From NCBI GenBank assembly GCA_003344405.1, contig NOWV01000026.1, positions 248,001 through 312,000 of the forward strand: 64,000 bases of DNA. Reading direction: 5' to 3'. The translations under genes and the position numbers were made by a program. The stretch is from Trichoplax sp. H2. Lineage: Eukaryota > Placozoa > Uniplacotomia > Trichoplacea. Shown piece after piece: positions 39,701 to 53,486 of this stretch (within the stretch, counting starts at the first letter, position 1; every line of letters begins with the position of its first letter). The notes below the pieces were generated by a model, which was not told the DNA's origin, searched no databases, and worked only from the letters and a program-made list of their open reading frames with translations.

Positions 39701-42700
39701 ATAAAATCCTTTGCTCCTTTTGTATAGATAATTTTGTACCCACGTAAATGAGAATATGATTTTTATATCTTTATTCCTAAAATTTTATCTCGATGCTAGG
39801 TTATAAACTTCACAAATGCCTCTGTTTCTATTATTTCACTAGTACCTTACAGTACTTAGATGGAATAAAAAGATTACAGTATAAGACTTTATGTACTTTA
39901 TTATAAAATGGAATTAAATTTAAAACTGTGGGGATGCTAGCTAAGAATACTACTTTAAAGACGCTTTTATTTTAATGTAATAACATACTAAATTAATCTA
40001 TCATATTCTACTTTAATTATATTTAATTAGCCTGCAGAGTTCAATATCACCTGATGCGGATAACTGCCATCGGCGTTCCATTAACTTATCGGTTGGAGTT
40101 GTGGAAGCTAAGAATATGACCAGAAAAAAGTAAAACCAATTATCTCTTCTTTCTTATATGATAACGAAATTAATCGTCGATACATATGTATCTTAAAGGC
40201 TGCATATAAGTGATTTTTAATTAACTTGCATTTGTTGGTTATGTTTATTAAAGATTTTTTTGTGAAGTGGTTTGCGATAGCACGGTTTGTGCTCGAACAA
40301 CTACCAAATCCAAATCCAGTATGCCCTTTTGGGGCGAAGAGTTTACTTTTCAGTTAGTTAGAATGATTCAATATCATTATTGGCTGATCTTAACAACCTT
40401 TAATTAACGAATATGCCGCTTTTTTAATTTTAAAGGAATTTAGCTCCTTTTTCTACCGTAAGCATTTACATTTACAAAGAAGACGACAAGAAATTAAGAA
40501 AAGAAAAATGTGTCAAATATGGTAAAGTAATTAATAGTTTTTAATTGCGATTCTTATCATGCATTATGCTTAAATTAGGTAAACAAACAAGTTTAGGCCG
40601 ATTTACGAGAACTTGTCGTTCATCGCTTTTGAAATAGGTGTTGTACATATCCCCGTTAAATCATTAGATCAGGATGGTCACACTATTGAAAAATGGTAAT
40701 AATTATTTAGTAATATTTGTTACAGATTTGATGTCAGATAAATATTAAAATAAGTTTCAGCAAATTTTAAACTCCTCGATCGTAGTTGATAATATTAAGT
40801 AAAACATTTATATAATGTGTAGCAATTAGTACCATAATTTTTACCACTTTTCTTTCAAATTATCTTAAAAAATCGATTTAAAGCTATAAATTACTTGATG
40901 GCTAGTCAGTTTACATTATAGAGTAGCCTTTAAATTTTATACTATAGACTAAATGATATAATTGCTTAGATTAAGTTATATAATGTACTTGAGCCTTTCA
41001 ACTAGTTGCAAAATTTAGAATAAATAGCATGAGCTTACTCTGCGATCAATTCAAAAATGAGTTAATACCTCAAATATTTAACTTGTGCTCAATTAGCTCA
41101 TGCTTTTTAATGGTTACTGAGTCAAATATAATCGTGATTGCTGTATTATACAGGTTATTTAAACAATGATGAGTCACAATAATACTATTTACTTGCTTAA
41201 TTGTCTTCAATGCGTTATAATAATTGCGAATCTTCCTTCCATAAGACTACGCTTACAAGTAAAACTAGAAGTGAAATATACTTAATTTTGAAACTTTTAA
41301 ATGATAGGTTTCAAATTCATGTTGATAGCCGAAATTCTACAACTGCAGCTATAAGATTAAAATTAAGATATCAGGTATAAATTTTTGCATGCAATCATGA
41401 ACCCTGAAACAGTATTTATAAATTTCGGAAAAGACGTTACTGCTGCAGCTAATGCAATATACGAATGATTTTTTCCTCTAAGGCTATTTGGATTCTTCCG
41501 CTAAGGAAGTACAATGAATTTTTAGACGTAAGTTTATTTGCGTAGAACCTTTAGTAAGGAAATTGATAACGTAAATATAAGATCAAGGTGGCTTATTAAT
41601 TCATTCGAATAAATTTTTGACATATATAGTTTATTAAGAACGAACATCAACTAATCCTTGAAGCATTTGAAAATGTTAATACCAAACTAAAGGTCTGTTA
41701 TAACGGTATTTGTATCTTTTTATTACAGTTAAAGTGATTAATTATCTGTTAATGTTATAGGATCGCATTGCTCAATCTTTAATACAAATACTATCGAAAA
41801 CTGGTCAATATAGGACATTTCTAGCCGACGCTATATTATACGATATTAATAGATTAGGTAAATGTAGAATTTATATGAGTTTATTGATGTTCGTAATAAA
41901 ATTCTGGATTATTGATGTAGTAAAGTATTCCTAAAATAAATTAGTTCCTTTAATTAGCTGATTGCAATACTATAAAAAGTTGAATTAGATTCATTAAGCT
42001 TTAGGATCACGATAAAAAATTAGGCAGTTCATATTAGTACAAGATGAATTTATGGATTTTACTGTATATCGAGTATAGTAGTATTATATCTTCAAGATCA
42101 CTGATAATTCCGTAGGCGTTATGATGAGTGTTCTTAATGAAATAGCTTCTAAGTAAGTAATTTAAGCTTCCGACAATCAGTTACACGATTCTATAACTCT
42201 ATATGTTATAGCAATATACTATTGCTAAATAAATTTTTGTGTTAAAAAAGGATAATTATAATTAAATATTATCAGAATATAAGCAGCGACATTTTCTCAC
42301 TACTTATCTGTATTTTAGGTGATGAAAACTTAATCTTTCGAAGCAATACTTTTGCTACAAAGGCAATGGAAACTTATTTAAAGACAATATGTGCAAATGT
42401 AAGGATCGCTATAAAACCGATGCTATAAACCAGAAGTTAATTGATACAAACTTATAAAAATTATGATAGTTTGATAGTACCCTTGCTGCCAGTAATAATG
42501 GATACTTCATTCATCGCGATAAAGAATTTGTATGTATGTATGTACTTGTAGTCGTATACAATTCTCGATATACCAAAGAAATCATTGAACCGGTATCCAT
42601 ATATTGAACTATGTGCTTCATAGTTATCTTTCTTAATTGCTGTATTAGAAGAACGCTACTACCCACAAATTACTTTAGTTATTTAATTGTATAAATTCTA

Positions 42701-45700
42701 ATCGTGAATCGGTAACACCTATGAATTATTCTATAGACACCACAGACAATCAAGTATGAATCAGAGTATCATTTTACTGCTCGTTGATTATAGTACATAA
42801 AAATGACAATTCTATCGTTCCTTCACACTTTATCAGCAAATTCTCGTTTTAAATGCTGATATTTTTTGTAATTGTTCATTTATACACCATTGTAGTTACA
42901 ATTATAGACACATACGTGAACAAAGTAGTTAAATATCAAATTTATGCTCGAATTTTATACTTATCTATGCCTAAAATTAATGTACATCACTATAAGGCTT
43001 AAATTTCTTTTAATTAACACATAGCTAATACTAATTCAGATTTCTTTTTTGATAACATTTGCTGTTGCGAAAATATAGCTTTCCGGTGCTTTTTTAATCA
43101 CAATTCTGTATTTGAAATGTAGTATATTCAGGAAACCTTAGCAAATTTTGTCGGTAATGTTTGTCAGTCAGACGAAAATTACGAAGTCGATGAAAACAGG
43201 ATGCCATCTAACGCGAATATTGATAGCAACCAAGAAAATCTTAGATCTATGGTGGAAAATGCTTGGGACCGAATTTACTCTTCTTATACATCATTTCCAA
43301 AGTATGCGAATATGACCTTGTATAGATAACATTCATCACTTGCATACGTATATTACCATGTATGCCGCAGCGCAGAAATATTTGTATATTGTGCAAGGTA
43401 TGGCATTGGGAAAATGGATAAATTAACGCTAACACCATTGGGTATTTATGTACCGATTTAGGGATCTCAACGCAACTTTTCATGAACTTAGGCAACAACT
43501 TCAGCGGAATAACCGAAGTGGCTTATATCGAAAATTAATTAGGTAGATTAATGATTTTATCATCAATATCGTTTGTTATAGTATAGCTGGAGTGAGAGCA
43601 AAATATGAACTATGTCGCTGGCATTACAATAGATTTCTTTTACTAGATACTTTCCGTTATTGTAGCCATCGTCAGTATCTTTTATGTGAATGTATTTCAT
43701 AAGATACCGCATAATATTGAAGCATCGTATTATTTCATTTCGATGTTATCGTATTGGAATTGTTTAAATTTTTTAATCGTTTTATTCATTATTCTGACTG
43801 GTACACCTTTAGTGGTTCCATCTTTCTCCGTCTGCTTTGTCCCGCAATATTATCGCCAAGCCTTTTTAAGCTGATGCAAGAGTGTCCTGATCAGAAAGCT
43901 TCGCGACATTTAACACTCGTAGCTAAAGTTATACAGAACTTAGCAAATTGTACTAGGTAAATGGGAGTACTACTTTTAAGTAAGATGATATTTTAAGATT
44001 TAATATTTTAACTATAATTATCTCTATTCGAATATTTAATATACAGATTCGATAATAAGGAAAAGTATATGGGATTTATGAATGATTTTATTGATAAAGA
44101 AGCGATTAAAATGGAATATTTTTTAGATCGAATATCGGTAACTTTCAGTACATACGAGTATTTTAGATTAGCCATATTCTTTGTAATCTATAAAGTCGTA
44201 CTCTTGATAGTGCTATAGTGGTATCGTATTTACAAATCAATATTAAATAGCTTTTTATTTTAGGAGCATCGTGGTCAACCAGATGATGAAGAAGACATCA
44301 TTATACCATTCTTCACCGTTGATATAGGCAAACAATTAGCTATCCTTCATTTAGTATTAAGTCAGAGTTTAATCCAACTCAAAGAGGTACATGTTTAAGG
44401 AGCTGGGGCATGATTTGTTACGTTAATAATTCCATTGTCAGCAATATATGAGATAAAAATTTCTAATTTATATCCGTCAATGATTAAAGTAATATAAAAA
44501 TTATATCGGATACGCAAAAAATTTTCATTTGCAATGATACTTTATTATTAAATATTAATGGATAAAATTAGAATTTCTAAGTGTCATTAATGAATTGTTT
44601 ATAGTAAGAAAATTATCCTTTAATACTAAATCAGGAGGATGCAAATGATAATTTCGTTACTGTTTACGAATTAGGAAGAGCAGCAATTGCTTGGTTCACT
44701 ACCGCGAATTTTAAGTGATATTACCCGAATGGTGGAAGTATCTGAAAGCTCTTCTATGTTATATTTTTCATCAGCTTTTCGTCGTGGAAGGACCGGCAGC
44801 AGTAGCAGTAGTGACAATCGCATGTATAATACTATTGCTAGCGATACATCTAAAGAAAGGTCCAATATATCTATATTCTCTCACTTTATGTTAAGCCCAA
44901 GCTTTGTTGCAGCAAGCGAACGCTTCCATTCAACTCCTAACATTCACAAAGAATTACCAGATGAAACTGCTCTATCGCGTTCACTAGAATCTGATGACCA
45001 GCCAGTGAAAAGCAGGCGTGGGCCTCGTTACTTCTCATTAAAGCGTCTAACTACAAGTCATGATCGACGAATGAGCGATGATCGACCTGATGCAAATACT
45101 AATCAAACTAGTTCATTGGTTAATGATACTTTGATGTCTACTAATAGCCGAGTTGATGAATTAGTTTCAAGTCATCCATTGGTAAATAATAGTGCCATGT
45201 CAACATGTAAAAGTGCAACACAACCGGTAAATATACCCGGATCAAGCTATTCACATGGACACCTTGATGCATCATCACTGTTGATCAATTCTCCATTAAC
45301 AATTAATGCAAGCAGTAATAACAGTAATTATACCGAAGCAATGTTGAGTATGGATAGAAAACAGCCTGTCCCGATTCATTTGATGTCGCCGAACGGTAGT
45401 GCTAATGCATTGGCTGGAAGCTTTGGAACCCCCAAAGAATCAAGAACAAAACAGAGTAAAAAAAATCATTCAGTAGAAACGGAAAATTTACTCATGCCCG
45501 AATTCTATATTAACAATTGGCAACACTCGCCACAAGATAGCCACAGTGATAGTGATAGCAGCTCAACTAATATACAATTTTCGCAACCCCATGATATAGA
45601 GTTTAACGCTAATAATCTTGCACCTAGTTCGATAAAGAATAATGAGAACGTACACGATCGTTTCCGCCGCTATCCTTCTACTTCTCAACATCACATCGAA

Positions 45701-46504
45701 GAAACCGAATTATTGAAAGATCCCGGTTTTTGTCAGACGACACAAAATGAAGCTAAAGTATACCGCATTGATTTGGATTCTACAGAATCGTCATCGGAAG
45801 ATAATCATTCTAATACTTCGCAAAATCAGTTAGAGACTCGGTATTATACAATACCTGCAGGCAATCATGAACAAATTGGTAATATGAGACGTAATGTCAG
45901 CTTTCAACAAGCAACATGCCTAAGTGGAATAACAGCAATAACTTCGTCAACGTTAACAGAGAAGAAGGCAATAGTTGGTGGCCTTAGTAACAATGCCAAT
46001 GCTGGGCATGAGGCTAACGGAAATGCCTCAGCTACTGCTATAGTGGATTCCAAAAGCATTAAAATTTTGGAATTAGAATTAAGTAGATATCAACATGATC
46101 TTATTTCAACCCAAAAACAATGCCAAGAATATGAAGAGACTATTAAACGAGTTGATGCCGTGTGGAAAAAGCGAATGAATGATTGTGAAGCTCATTTACA
46201 ACGACAAGTTGAGGAGAAAGAGCTACAATTAAAAAATATTATAAGTCGATTATTATCAGTTGAAGAAGATGTTCGCAAAGAGCAAGCTGAGCTAAAGGCT
46301 ATTGTCAAGGCTAAAGAAAAAGTAATTGAGATGCAAGATAAGAGAATTCGTACGTTAGAGAATATTAATGCTAAAACCATATCAGTCTTAAATGACTTTC
46401 GAGCTCGCTATTCGCCTAAATCAAGTAATAAGCATGAATCCCATATTCCTGTTAATTATTGTGATGATACTAACGAAAATAGTGAAACTAATAGTGATAA
46501 TTGA
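33715..46504 (+). CDS. SynGAP/DAB2IP/RASAL-type Ras GTPase-activating protein
   Basis: Twenty-one exons join in phase to 1214 residues: 33715..33757, 35511..35599, 37332..37424, 37502..37581, 37738..37801, 37916..38067, 40040..40129, 40254..40352, 40436..40521, 40638..40695, 41308..41374, 41483..41527, 41630..41692, 41761..41857, 42319..42398, 43132..43301, 43462..43542, 43813..43956, 44047..44137, 44264..44386 and 44675..46504. Order: PH domain (about 5-174; VHGWLEYC to SVLEAWIH) interrupted by a Ser/Asn-rich insert; C2 (about 180-290; [25 protein letters not shown]); RasGAP (about 305-600) with the arginine finger in [12 protein letters not shown], the signature [19 protein letters not shown] and KVIQNLAN; a Ser-rich region; and a coiled coil (about 1065-1180). 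The family accelerates GTP hydrolysis by Ras and Rap at membranes. The first exon starts at an ATG, but an acceptor-like tag just before it means 5' exons may be missing. The gene is the single-copy counterpart of four vertebrate paralogues. Confidence 0.93.
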
Positions 46505-46658
46505 TTTTTGTATGTTACATGCGCGTATTAAATAATTCTTTTCAGAAGTAAGCTGCTCCACTGTGGAGTATACATTTCGACTTAGTAGCAAATTATTTAT
46601 TACATAAAATTCGACTTTCTGAGTTGCTGCATAATATACGGATGCAAATGTATTAGAT

Positions 46659-46664
46659 AATAAA
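46659..46664 (+). terminator. Candidate poly(A) signal for the RasGAP gene
   Basis: AATAAA lies 155 bases after the RasGAP stop codon. It is supported by position only. Confidence 0.35.
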
Positions 46665-48472
46665 TTTATGTTCAGAAAACTGTCAATAGTTAATTATTGC
46701 TATTATGATTTATCATTTTGCTGATTACATTTAACTAAAAGCTGCTGCCAATAAGTAAACTCACAATAATGCACAATTTATATATTTTGTTTTCGTGATT
46801 CAATATGGATATAAAATCATAAAATCATTGATTTCAGCTCACAATTGACTACGTGCTATAGTTTAATATTTGATGTGTTCGTCACATTTTACATTGAAAA
46901 ATTAATATAATTAATTATAAGCGCTTTATTTATGAGAGATAGAAATCATGAAGTTATCATGCTGCGTGCTGGCTTTAGTTGAAATATTTTGTTATATTTC
47001 TTTATTATATTCGTAGCTCTTTGTGGCATTTAGATACTTGTCAACCATTTCTAATTCTTATCCCCGAATGAAATTATTTGACGATTACATTAACAACTTG
47101 ACGATTAATTTTATTGTAAATAGTTAACTAATCCTTTGAAGGGTATCAGTACAGATGGGAAATCTTGTTAAATATGTCATGTGAACTTATACAGTTTTAA
47201 TTTCGATTCTGATTATATGTTGATGCAAAAGATCTAGATCTTTATATTATGGCGGTTGTCGTATCTTATAGTATTCATAATCAAAAGTTTTATCACGTTG
47301 GCTACGCTTACTTATTGTTATTCATTGGGTGCAGTTATTAATTTTGTCAACCGTAAGTTACATCGCTAGCATGACTATGATTAAAATTGTAAATATTAAC
47401 TTTTACTTCAAAAGAAAACTGTATTACTGATTAATTTATGCTATTGAAATTATAAGTTCGCCCAGTCTTTCTTTTTCATTTTAAGAGTAACTGAAAATTA
47501 AAGTATAATTTTATTAGTTAAAAATTTCTTTATGCTTTTATATTATTTATGTATGAATCTGTTTTATCCATTCGCCTTATTTGTGTACGTAACATAACGG
47601 TTATACGATATATGCGTACTCTACCATTCGAAATAACTATTTCTTGTCACGTTCATTTCATGTGGGCTCATTTGCTGGAGCTGTTCAGACTGTCTTACAT
47701 CGCTGTTTAGTAGTAAGTACTTGTACGCCGTTGAATTATTTATTTAGTGATAGTTCCTTTAACAAACAAATTACAATAATTTGACTCTTTTACTTTAACA
47801 TTTTACTTGTTCTTGAACTAAACTTTACAAGCATCTTGTATCTTCAAATCCTGCAGCATCAATACACAGAGTACCATTACGATTTGACAAATCTTAAGCT
47901 GCAATTACTGGAAAACTTAAAGTTTTACTCCTCAATGCTAAATAGAGCATATTTTATTCACTGAATCAATCAGTAATAACTGCAAAACCAAGGATAATAG
48001 TAATATTTTTATTTAAGAAGGCGGCCACTAATTAAAAAATGCTTGTCTTAATTTATATACGTAAGCAATTCCGCCAAATTTAAATATGTACAGTACATTA
48101 AATTTTATGTTGCATAAAATCTAAGATTATATGTAACTAACTATAAATTACGATATCTTCGATTACAGTATTATTACAATAATTAACTTGTCGAAATTTT
48201 CGAACGAGTAAGAAATATAGAAAGATGATATATAATTCCATACTATTTTACCGTTTTCTTCTATTGTATTTTATCTTTGTTCTAACTCTTCGGGAATACA
48301 TATTCATTATTCTACAAGTATTACTGCTGTGCTGATCATATTACGTACGCGCATATTCCAGATTTTATCTTTAATTCCCTTTGAATTCATTTTAAGCTTA
48401 CACCTTCTAGTATACTTCAGTTATTTTACTGCCTGCTCGCAAGGCTATTGCTTTCAAGTAGATTGTTAATAG

Positions 48473-48595
48473 ATGAAAACTAATCAACTATTCGCATTTT
48501 TGTACCAACCAATAAATGAAGACGTAGTTCAGAAATTGCAGACTTTTGAAGATGATAAGCAACGTAGTGTAGAATGTGAAGTATTAGTTACCCAG
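48473..48595 (+). CDS. Orphan exon of an unrecognised gene
   Basis: The 41-codon open segment has codon choice and composition like real exons here. It follows an AG (gttaatag), begins with ATG and ends CAG|gtaagt, a consensus donor. The peptide includes FAFLYQPINEDVVQKLQTFE and then DDKQRSVECEVLVTQ, amphipathic and acidic. I do not recognise the family. The ATG could be a true start or just an internal Met. The only compatible downstream partner I saw is the weak segment at 49079. It may belong to a small gene between RasGAP and Flower. Confidence 0.4.
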
Positions 48596-49078
48596 GTAAG
48601 TACGTTAAATTTGTATACGAGAATAGAATATAATGGCCTATGCCGTAATTTTTACTATTAAACGAGATAAGTACAGCAACTGTGAGAGTACACTGCACCA
48701 CACAGTGCTGTAAGTGTTGTACGGAATACGTCATAGAGCAGCTATTGCACACTACGCTGTAAAGATGTCAACGTTGCAATTTTACTGAAGCCGTAGTAAT
48801 CCATGTTGTGGTGTTATTTGGTTAATTCCTAGATTCGAGCTTACTCAATTTAAAATAGTAAGTTGCATGGTACTTGAATTGATTTTGATCTAACGCTAGT
48901 AATGTATATTGGATAATATCACTAGTTTAGATCGAAAATTATAAATACGAATTTCATAGAGAAACCTATTAAATTATATTAATTAAATAAGATTTAAAGG
49001 ATTATGGTTCAAACGGGCTGTTTATAGAAGTCAGCCGAGTCATTAAGCATGCAACGTACCTATACATTTTTTAATCAG

Positions 49079-49183
49079 AAAACAGGAAGCGTCCGCAAGA
49101 GTATCATAGTTGCTAGTATTTTCATTACATATTCACTACTGTGTAGCGCGTGCCAGTTCATTATAAAATCAGGAATGCTCTGA
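49079..49183 (+). other. Possible terminal exon following 48473-48595
   Basis: A polypyrimidine acceptor (catttttttaatcag) is followed by 34 open codons and TGA in the phase left by the exon ending at 48595. The peptide starts KTGSVRKSIIVASIFITYSL and is hydrophobic in the middle. No family is recognised, and the pairing is only phase-compatible. Confidence 0.2.
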
Positions 49184-49994
49184 AAATGCATTATACCAGC
49201 ATAATTCCTTTATGACCTTAACGAACTACAGATACTATGTGCACTTCCTAATATTCAATTTAAAATGATATTACTACATCACCGAGCGATAAAATTACGC
49301 GATATTTGTAATTTATTAATACCTATCTTTCATATTGTCATAAACGTATGTTGTAAAAGCAAAAGAATATGTGAGAAAAAGTGTATCTTAATATTAATTG
49401 CATTTATACAGTGGAATATGCCTGGTAATGAATATTGTTTTAATTAAATTTATATCATAATCAACTTAAAATAATTTTTATTAGAAATAGATTCATAAGT
49501 TCACAGAATAAGAAGGCAAACTTATAGCAACGCATTAGCTCTGATACACCGTAAGGGGCCTGGTTGTTTTTTAGTAGTCCTTGGTGCCGTGTAGACACCG
49601 ATGTACTGCTAAAACAATACTGACAGAAAATGAATGAAATAAGCTTGAATATTAGTTATAGTACAGTAAATTGCACCCAAGAGCTACGGTACAAAAGAAA
49701 AAATGTGTTAGCGCAATACTGTCCATAGGTATATGCGAGTGTGTATCGAGATTCGGCTTGCACAATATTGATTGATTGATTATAATTAAACAAGCTATCT
49801 CCATTAAACCATTAACAAGGTGACAGCAAATATGGATATCTGCACACCATCGGCATGCGCAATCCTTGCAGTCACAGATGTTCCTTGCTTTTTCGAAGAG
49901 ACCAGATGACGAATTAAGTTTTACATAACGTTCACTTAATTCACCGCATGTTGTTGGTATTAGCGGTCCTTTCGTAATACAGAAGCATCATACA

Positions 49995-50060
49995 TTGTAC
50001 AGTATACGGTAATGACTGTAAATTTGCATCAGCAAGTACAGTATAGTAACAGACGGTGTA
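49995..50060. promoter_or_regulatory. Sparse TACAGTA motifs upstream of Flower
   Basis: Copies of the TACAGTA/TACTGTA motif (TTGTACAGTATACGG and GCAAGTACAGTATAG) lie about 95-160 bases before the Flower start codon. They are much sparser than in the four arrays. Further copies occur in the first intron around 50300-50330 and 50683-50697. Enrichment is judged by eye. Confidence 0.35.
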
Positions 50061-50153
50061 CAAAGAAATAGCACGCGAAAAAGCAAAAATTGCGTATGTA
50101 AAATTATCATTGTAGAACTTCATTGAAAATCAGATCAATAAAATTTCTATAAA

Positions 50154-53100
50154 ATGAAGCGGGTACTTGGTAGCTTACCGAATAACGAGGATGAATTCAA
50201 CAAGACGTATAAGTGTGGCGCTCGATGCTTTGGTACACTTGCAGCTGTGGGTAAGTACTTATACGTTGGAGTCAATCATTTTGGATAAGAAAATCGGTAA
50301 TATACTGTATATACTGTACAGTATAAATACCAATTTACCTTGTAGGTGAAAAGGCGGAGAAGATTGCTAATTTTTAAGACGATTTGCATAAATAGAATGA
50401 GTAAAATCATATCGTTAAGTGTGTCTTCGAGATGTAATATTAATGCATTGGCTAAAATAAGAAATCGAGTTAGAGGGTATTTTTTAATGGTATAATCAAC
50501 GTATCACTATATCCCTTAAGACAAATTTTTTTCAGTAAACAGCTTTTATTTTCAGCGAAACTAGATAAGGGAAAATTGAAGTATTCCATGTATTGTGTTG
50601 TAACTTACATTTGTAAGTGTACGTGTGAAATACGAGTGATGTACGCGCATATGCAATAGTTTCATTTATCGATAATAGTAGTACAGTACAGTATGCTCAT
50701 TCGTGTACATTTAATGGAGAAATCGGATATTTTATTATCTTATACTGTATAGAAGAGCTCTAATCATGGTCGTAATATTATTTCCTAATGATAATTGAAT
50801 CGCATATACTAGGATCTAGCTGTTTACAGTTATTGCCTTACTAAAGAATCAATTTCCGAAGAGCCCTGATTAATACTGCTTTGTACTCGTATGTCCACGC
50901 ATCATCATTGCTAAGAAGCTTCGACTCAGCTTACTTTCTACTGTCACATTCATTGAAAGGCCATTTTCATAAGCCGAATTTTGTTTTAAAAGTTGTGTGT
51001 ATTTTGTTAAATAATTTGTAAAACTTTTATAGTTCCTTTTCCTTAGAACACTTGCTAATATCAAATGACTGTTTCTCATGCGCTTTCTGAATTCTTTGAC
51101 CTGTTTTAAAGGCAGTCATCTACTAAACATCGATAAATCTTATTGCATATGTGTCGTACTACTCCTTAAATTATTCCAAATATACACGTACGGTATTTAG
51201 TGCATATCGATGCTAGTTGTAATTAATTTACATAATATCCATTTGGAAAGAAGTGCGGGGTATAGAGAGATTTGCATATACCCGTACTTCCGGTAGTTAT
51301 AGTTTAATCTTTTATCCATTTCATCGAGCTATAAACCTTGATGCTAATGTGTCAGTTATTTGACATTTTACATACTATACTTTAGTGATCATAACAAACG
51401 AAAAATTTATTAGCACAACAAGCAATGATTTGTATTAAACATGGTGCTGGCTCACTAATTCTGTAAGATCTAGTATATTTCTGCTTGTTTCAAATTCTTA
51501 TGTACGGTACGTGGTTAATCCCGTTGGGGGTTGATGGGAACTATCAGACTCCTATATCATCGTAATTACTAGCACTTTAAGTTCAAGTACACGAGTATGT
51601 AGGTTTGGTATGTTCGGCATGTAGCATATTCATATTCGAGGACCATAAAGGTAAATTTCTTTCTTATACTTTTATGGCGAGGACGTATTACTTAATATCA
51701 TGCTATGTTTGTCAAACTAAGAGTTTATCTAGATATTAATCAGTGTAGGACACCATTTTTAGAATATCTTATGGGTAAGGCATGATGGGTAGACAATCAG
51801 CAATACATGCTATCTGAGAACAAATCTATCTGCGGCTATGACTTTCATGCTCGTATGCGTTAAGCGCAGTAAATTCGTACTTCAAGTCTTCGTAAATGTC
51901 ATGGTAGCTTATTGCATTAAATTATAGATCTAAAGCTTATTGTAGTAATTCGCATGTATGCCTGCTAATTAGTTATTAGATCGCACTGATAAAAGATGGT
52001 ATTTTTATTATTATATTGCGAGCATTGTACTAGTGCAGTTACTGAATTAATAGCCTATTATAGCAATATTGAATGAATTATATATTATCAAGATTTAAGT
52101 AAACTGCTGATGTCTGTTTAGGCAGTTTACAATTATAGGTAACAATATCATATTCAACGTATCTCTCCTTTTATATTCATTACCAAAGTGATGATAAATT
52201 AAGCCTTTATCTTAGTTCAATATTATCCTTGGATCAGTTTAGAGTGATAATCATAGTAGTCCTGCTGCTAATCGAAAATACAACGCAATGTAAAACTTGC
52301 TTATAAGAGCATGTTTGATAGTAGAGTTGTCTAGATCGAAAAATTAATTGTTAATTAAAAGAACATTGCTACCGTATGTGAACTTATCCTTTTATAATAA
52401 TGAATCAGTGCGTTCGTATCATTTACTGCTCATTTTACATAAATTGAAATATAGACTGATTTCAAGGTTAGGGTTAATTGACATGTGACAGGTGCAATCT
52501 GTAAAAATTATTAATTTTAGTTTCAAATTTTTCTTACTGTATACCTATTACAGGCAAGGCATTGCAATCATTTTTACTTGTATTCAGAACTTAATAACAT
52601 CGATGTCATGATGTTGTTCAACATTACGATATCTAATTTTTATGCTGTCTAGTAAAAGCAAAGTTTATAAGCATTCTAGCTTAATTGAGTATGCTTATTA
52701 GCCGTATATACTTTTCGTTGTCTAAATTTTTTATAACTTACTGTTGCAGTTTGCATAATTAATGGTATCATCACAGTCATCACCGTAAGTCCACTGTGCA
52801 TAGCTATGGGGGCATATATGATGTGAGTAGTATATCAATCCTTAGGCTAATTCATACACCTTATAAGTGAAGTAAGGAGGTATTAGAATAGTCGTATAAT
52901 GGTTCCCTTTTTGTATTTTTATATTTTGTATCGATCAGATTACTGGGAGTTGGAATATTCATATTTGAAGCTCCGCTTTTGTGTAAGCAAGCAGAAAGTG
53001 CTCGCACCTTCCATGAATTTATTTCTAACCGTCGATTTATTGAAAAAGCTGCTATCTATATTTTGTGAGTAACTTTGTTTTGAGAACTGAATTCGGAAGT

Positions 53101-53464
53101 TTCCTACTTTTATTTAATGTTTCTCATACTTTTACATCTTGATGACTCGTAGATTATCTCTTGTTCCAATCCTTGTTTGCTTTGGAATTACTACGTTAAT
53201 AGGATGTGGCATGGTCTTTATTACCGGCGTATTTTATGGCCTAATGGCAATTGGAAAAAGGTGATTAGCTTATTTTAGGCTTATGTATAACTCTGGTTTC
53301 CTAAAATGTTTCAGATTGGCATAATATTGTTACGTGAAAGTTAGGTATATAATTACACCATTACATCATTAAACAGGGGCGGGGCTCGTCAGAAGCAACC
53401 TGATCAGCAAGAATTGGATCCATTAAATGATGTTGAAAGTCAAAAGGGGGATGCGAAAAAGTAA
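50154..53464 (+). CDS. CACFD1: Flower / CACFD1 membrane protein
   Basis: Five exons in phase, 50154..50250, 52750..52822, 52939..53064, 53153..53260 and 53377..53464, give 163 residues (human 172). Flower proteins are small four-pass membrane proteins of synaptic and other vesicles, reported to link calcium entry to endocytosis and to act in cell competition. Hydrophobic segments are FGTLAAVVCIINGIITVITV, SPLCIAMGAYMILLGVGIFI, AAIYILLSLVPILVCFGITT and MVFITGVFYGLMAIGK. The conserved acidic residue lies in IFEAPLLCKQ, matching the CEAP motif of the family. The C terminus (RGGARQKQPDQQELDPLND) is hydrophilic and cytosolic. The first intron is 2.5 kb, long for this window, and contains TACTGTA motifs. 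The start is the only ATG in the first exon, which ends at a strong gtaagt donor. Confidence 0.93.
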
Positions 53465-53480
53465 ACCTTAATTTTCCGCG

Positions 53481-53486
53481 AATAAA
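53481..53486 (+). terminator. Candidate poly(A) signal for Flower
   Basis: AATAAA begins 17 bases after the Flower stop codon. It could also be too close to be used; the assignment is by position only. Confidence 0.35.

Larger units (their letters stand above)
46505..50153. other. Intergenic between RasGAP and Flower, with orphan exons
   Basis: No complete gene could be built. There is one good exon candidate at 48473-48595 and a weaker one at 49079-49183, both listed separately. Near 47656-47712 another open segment ends at a consensus gtaagt donor. A sparse run of TACAGTA motifs at 49995-50060 precedes Flower. Confidence 0.5.

Noticed and set aside
44671-44865. Minus-strand open frame opposite the last RasGAP exon
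   Set aside because: It is a shadow of the RasGAP Ser-rich coding sequence on the other strand.
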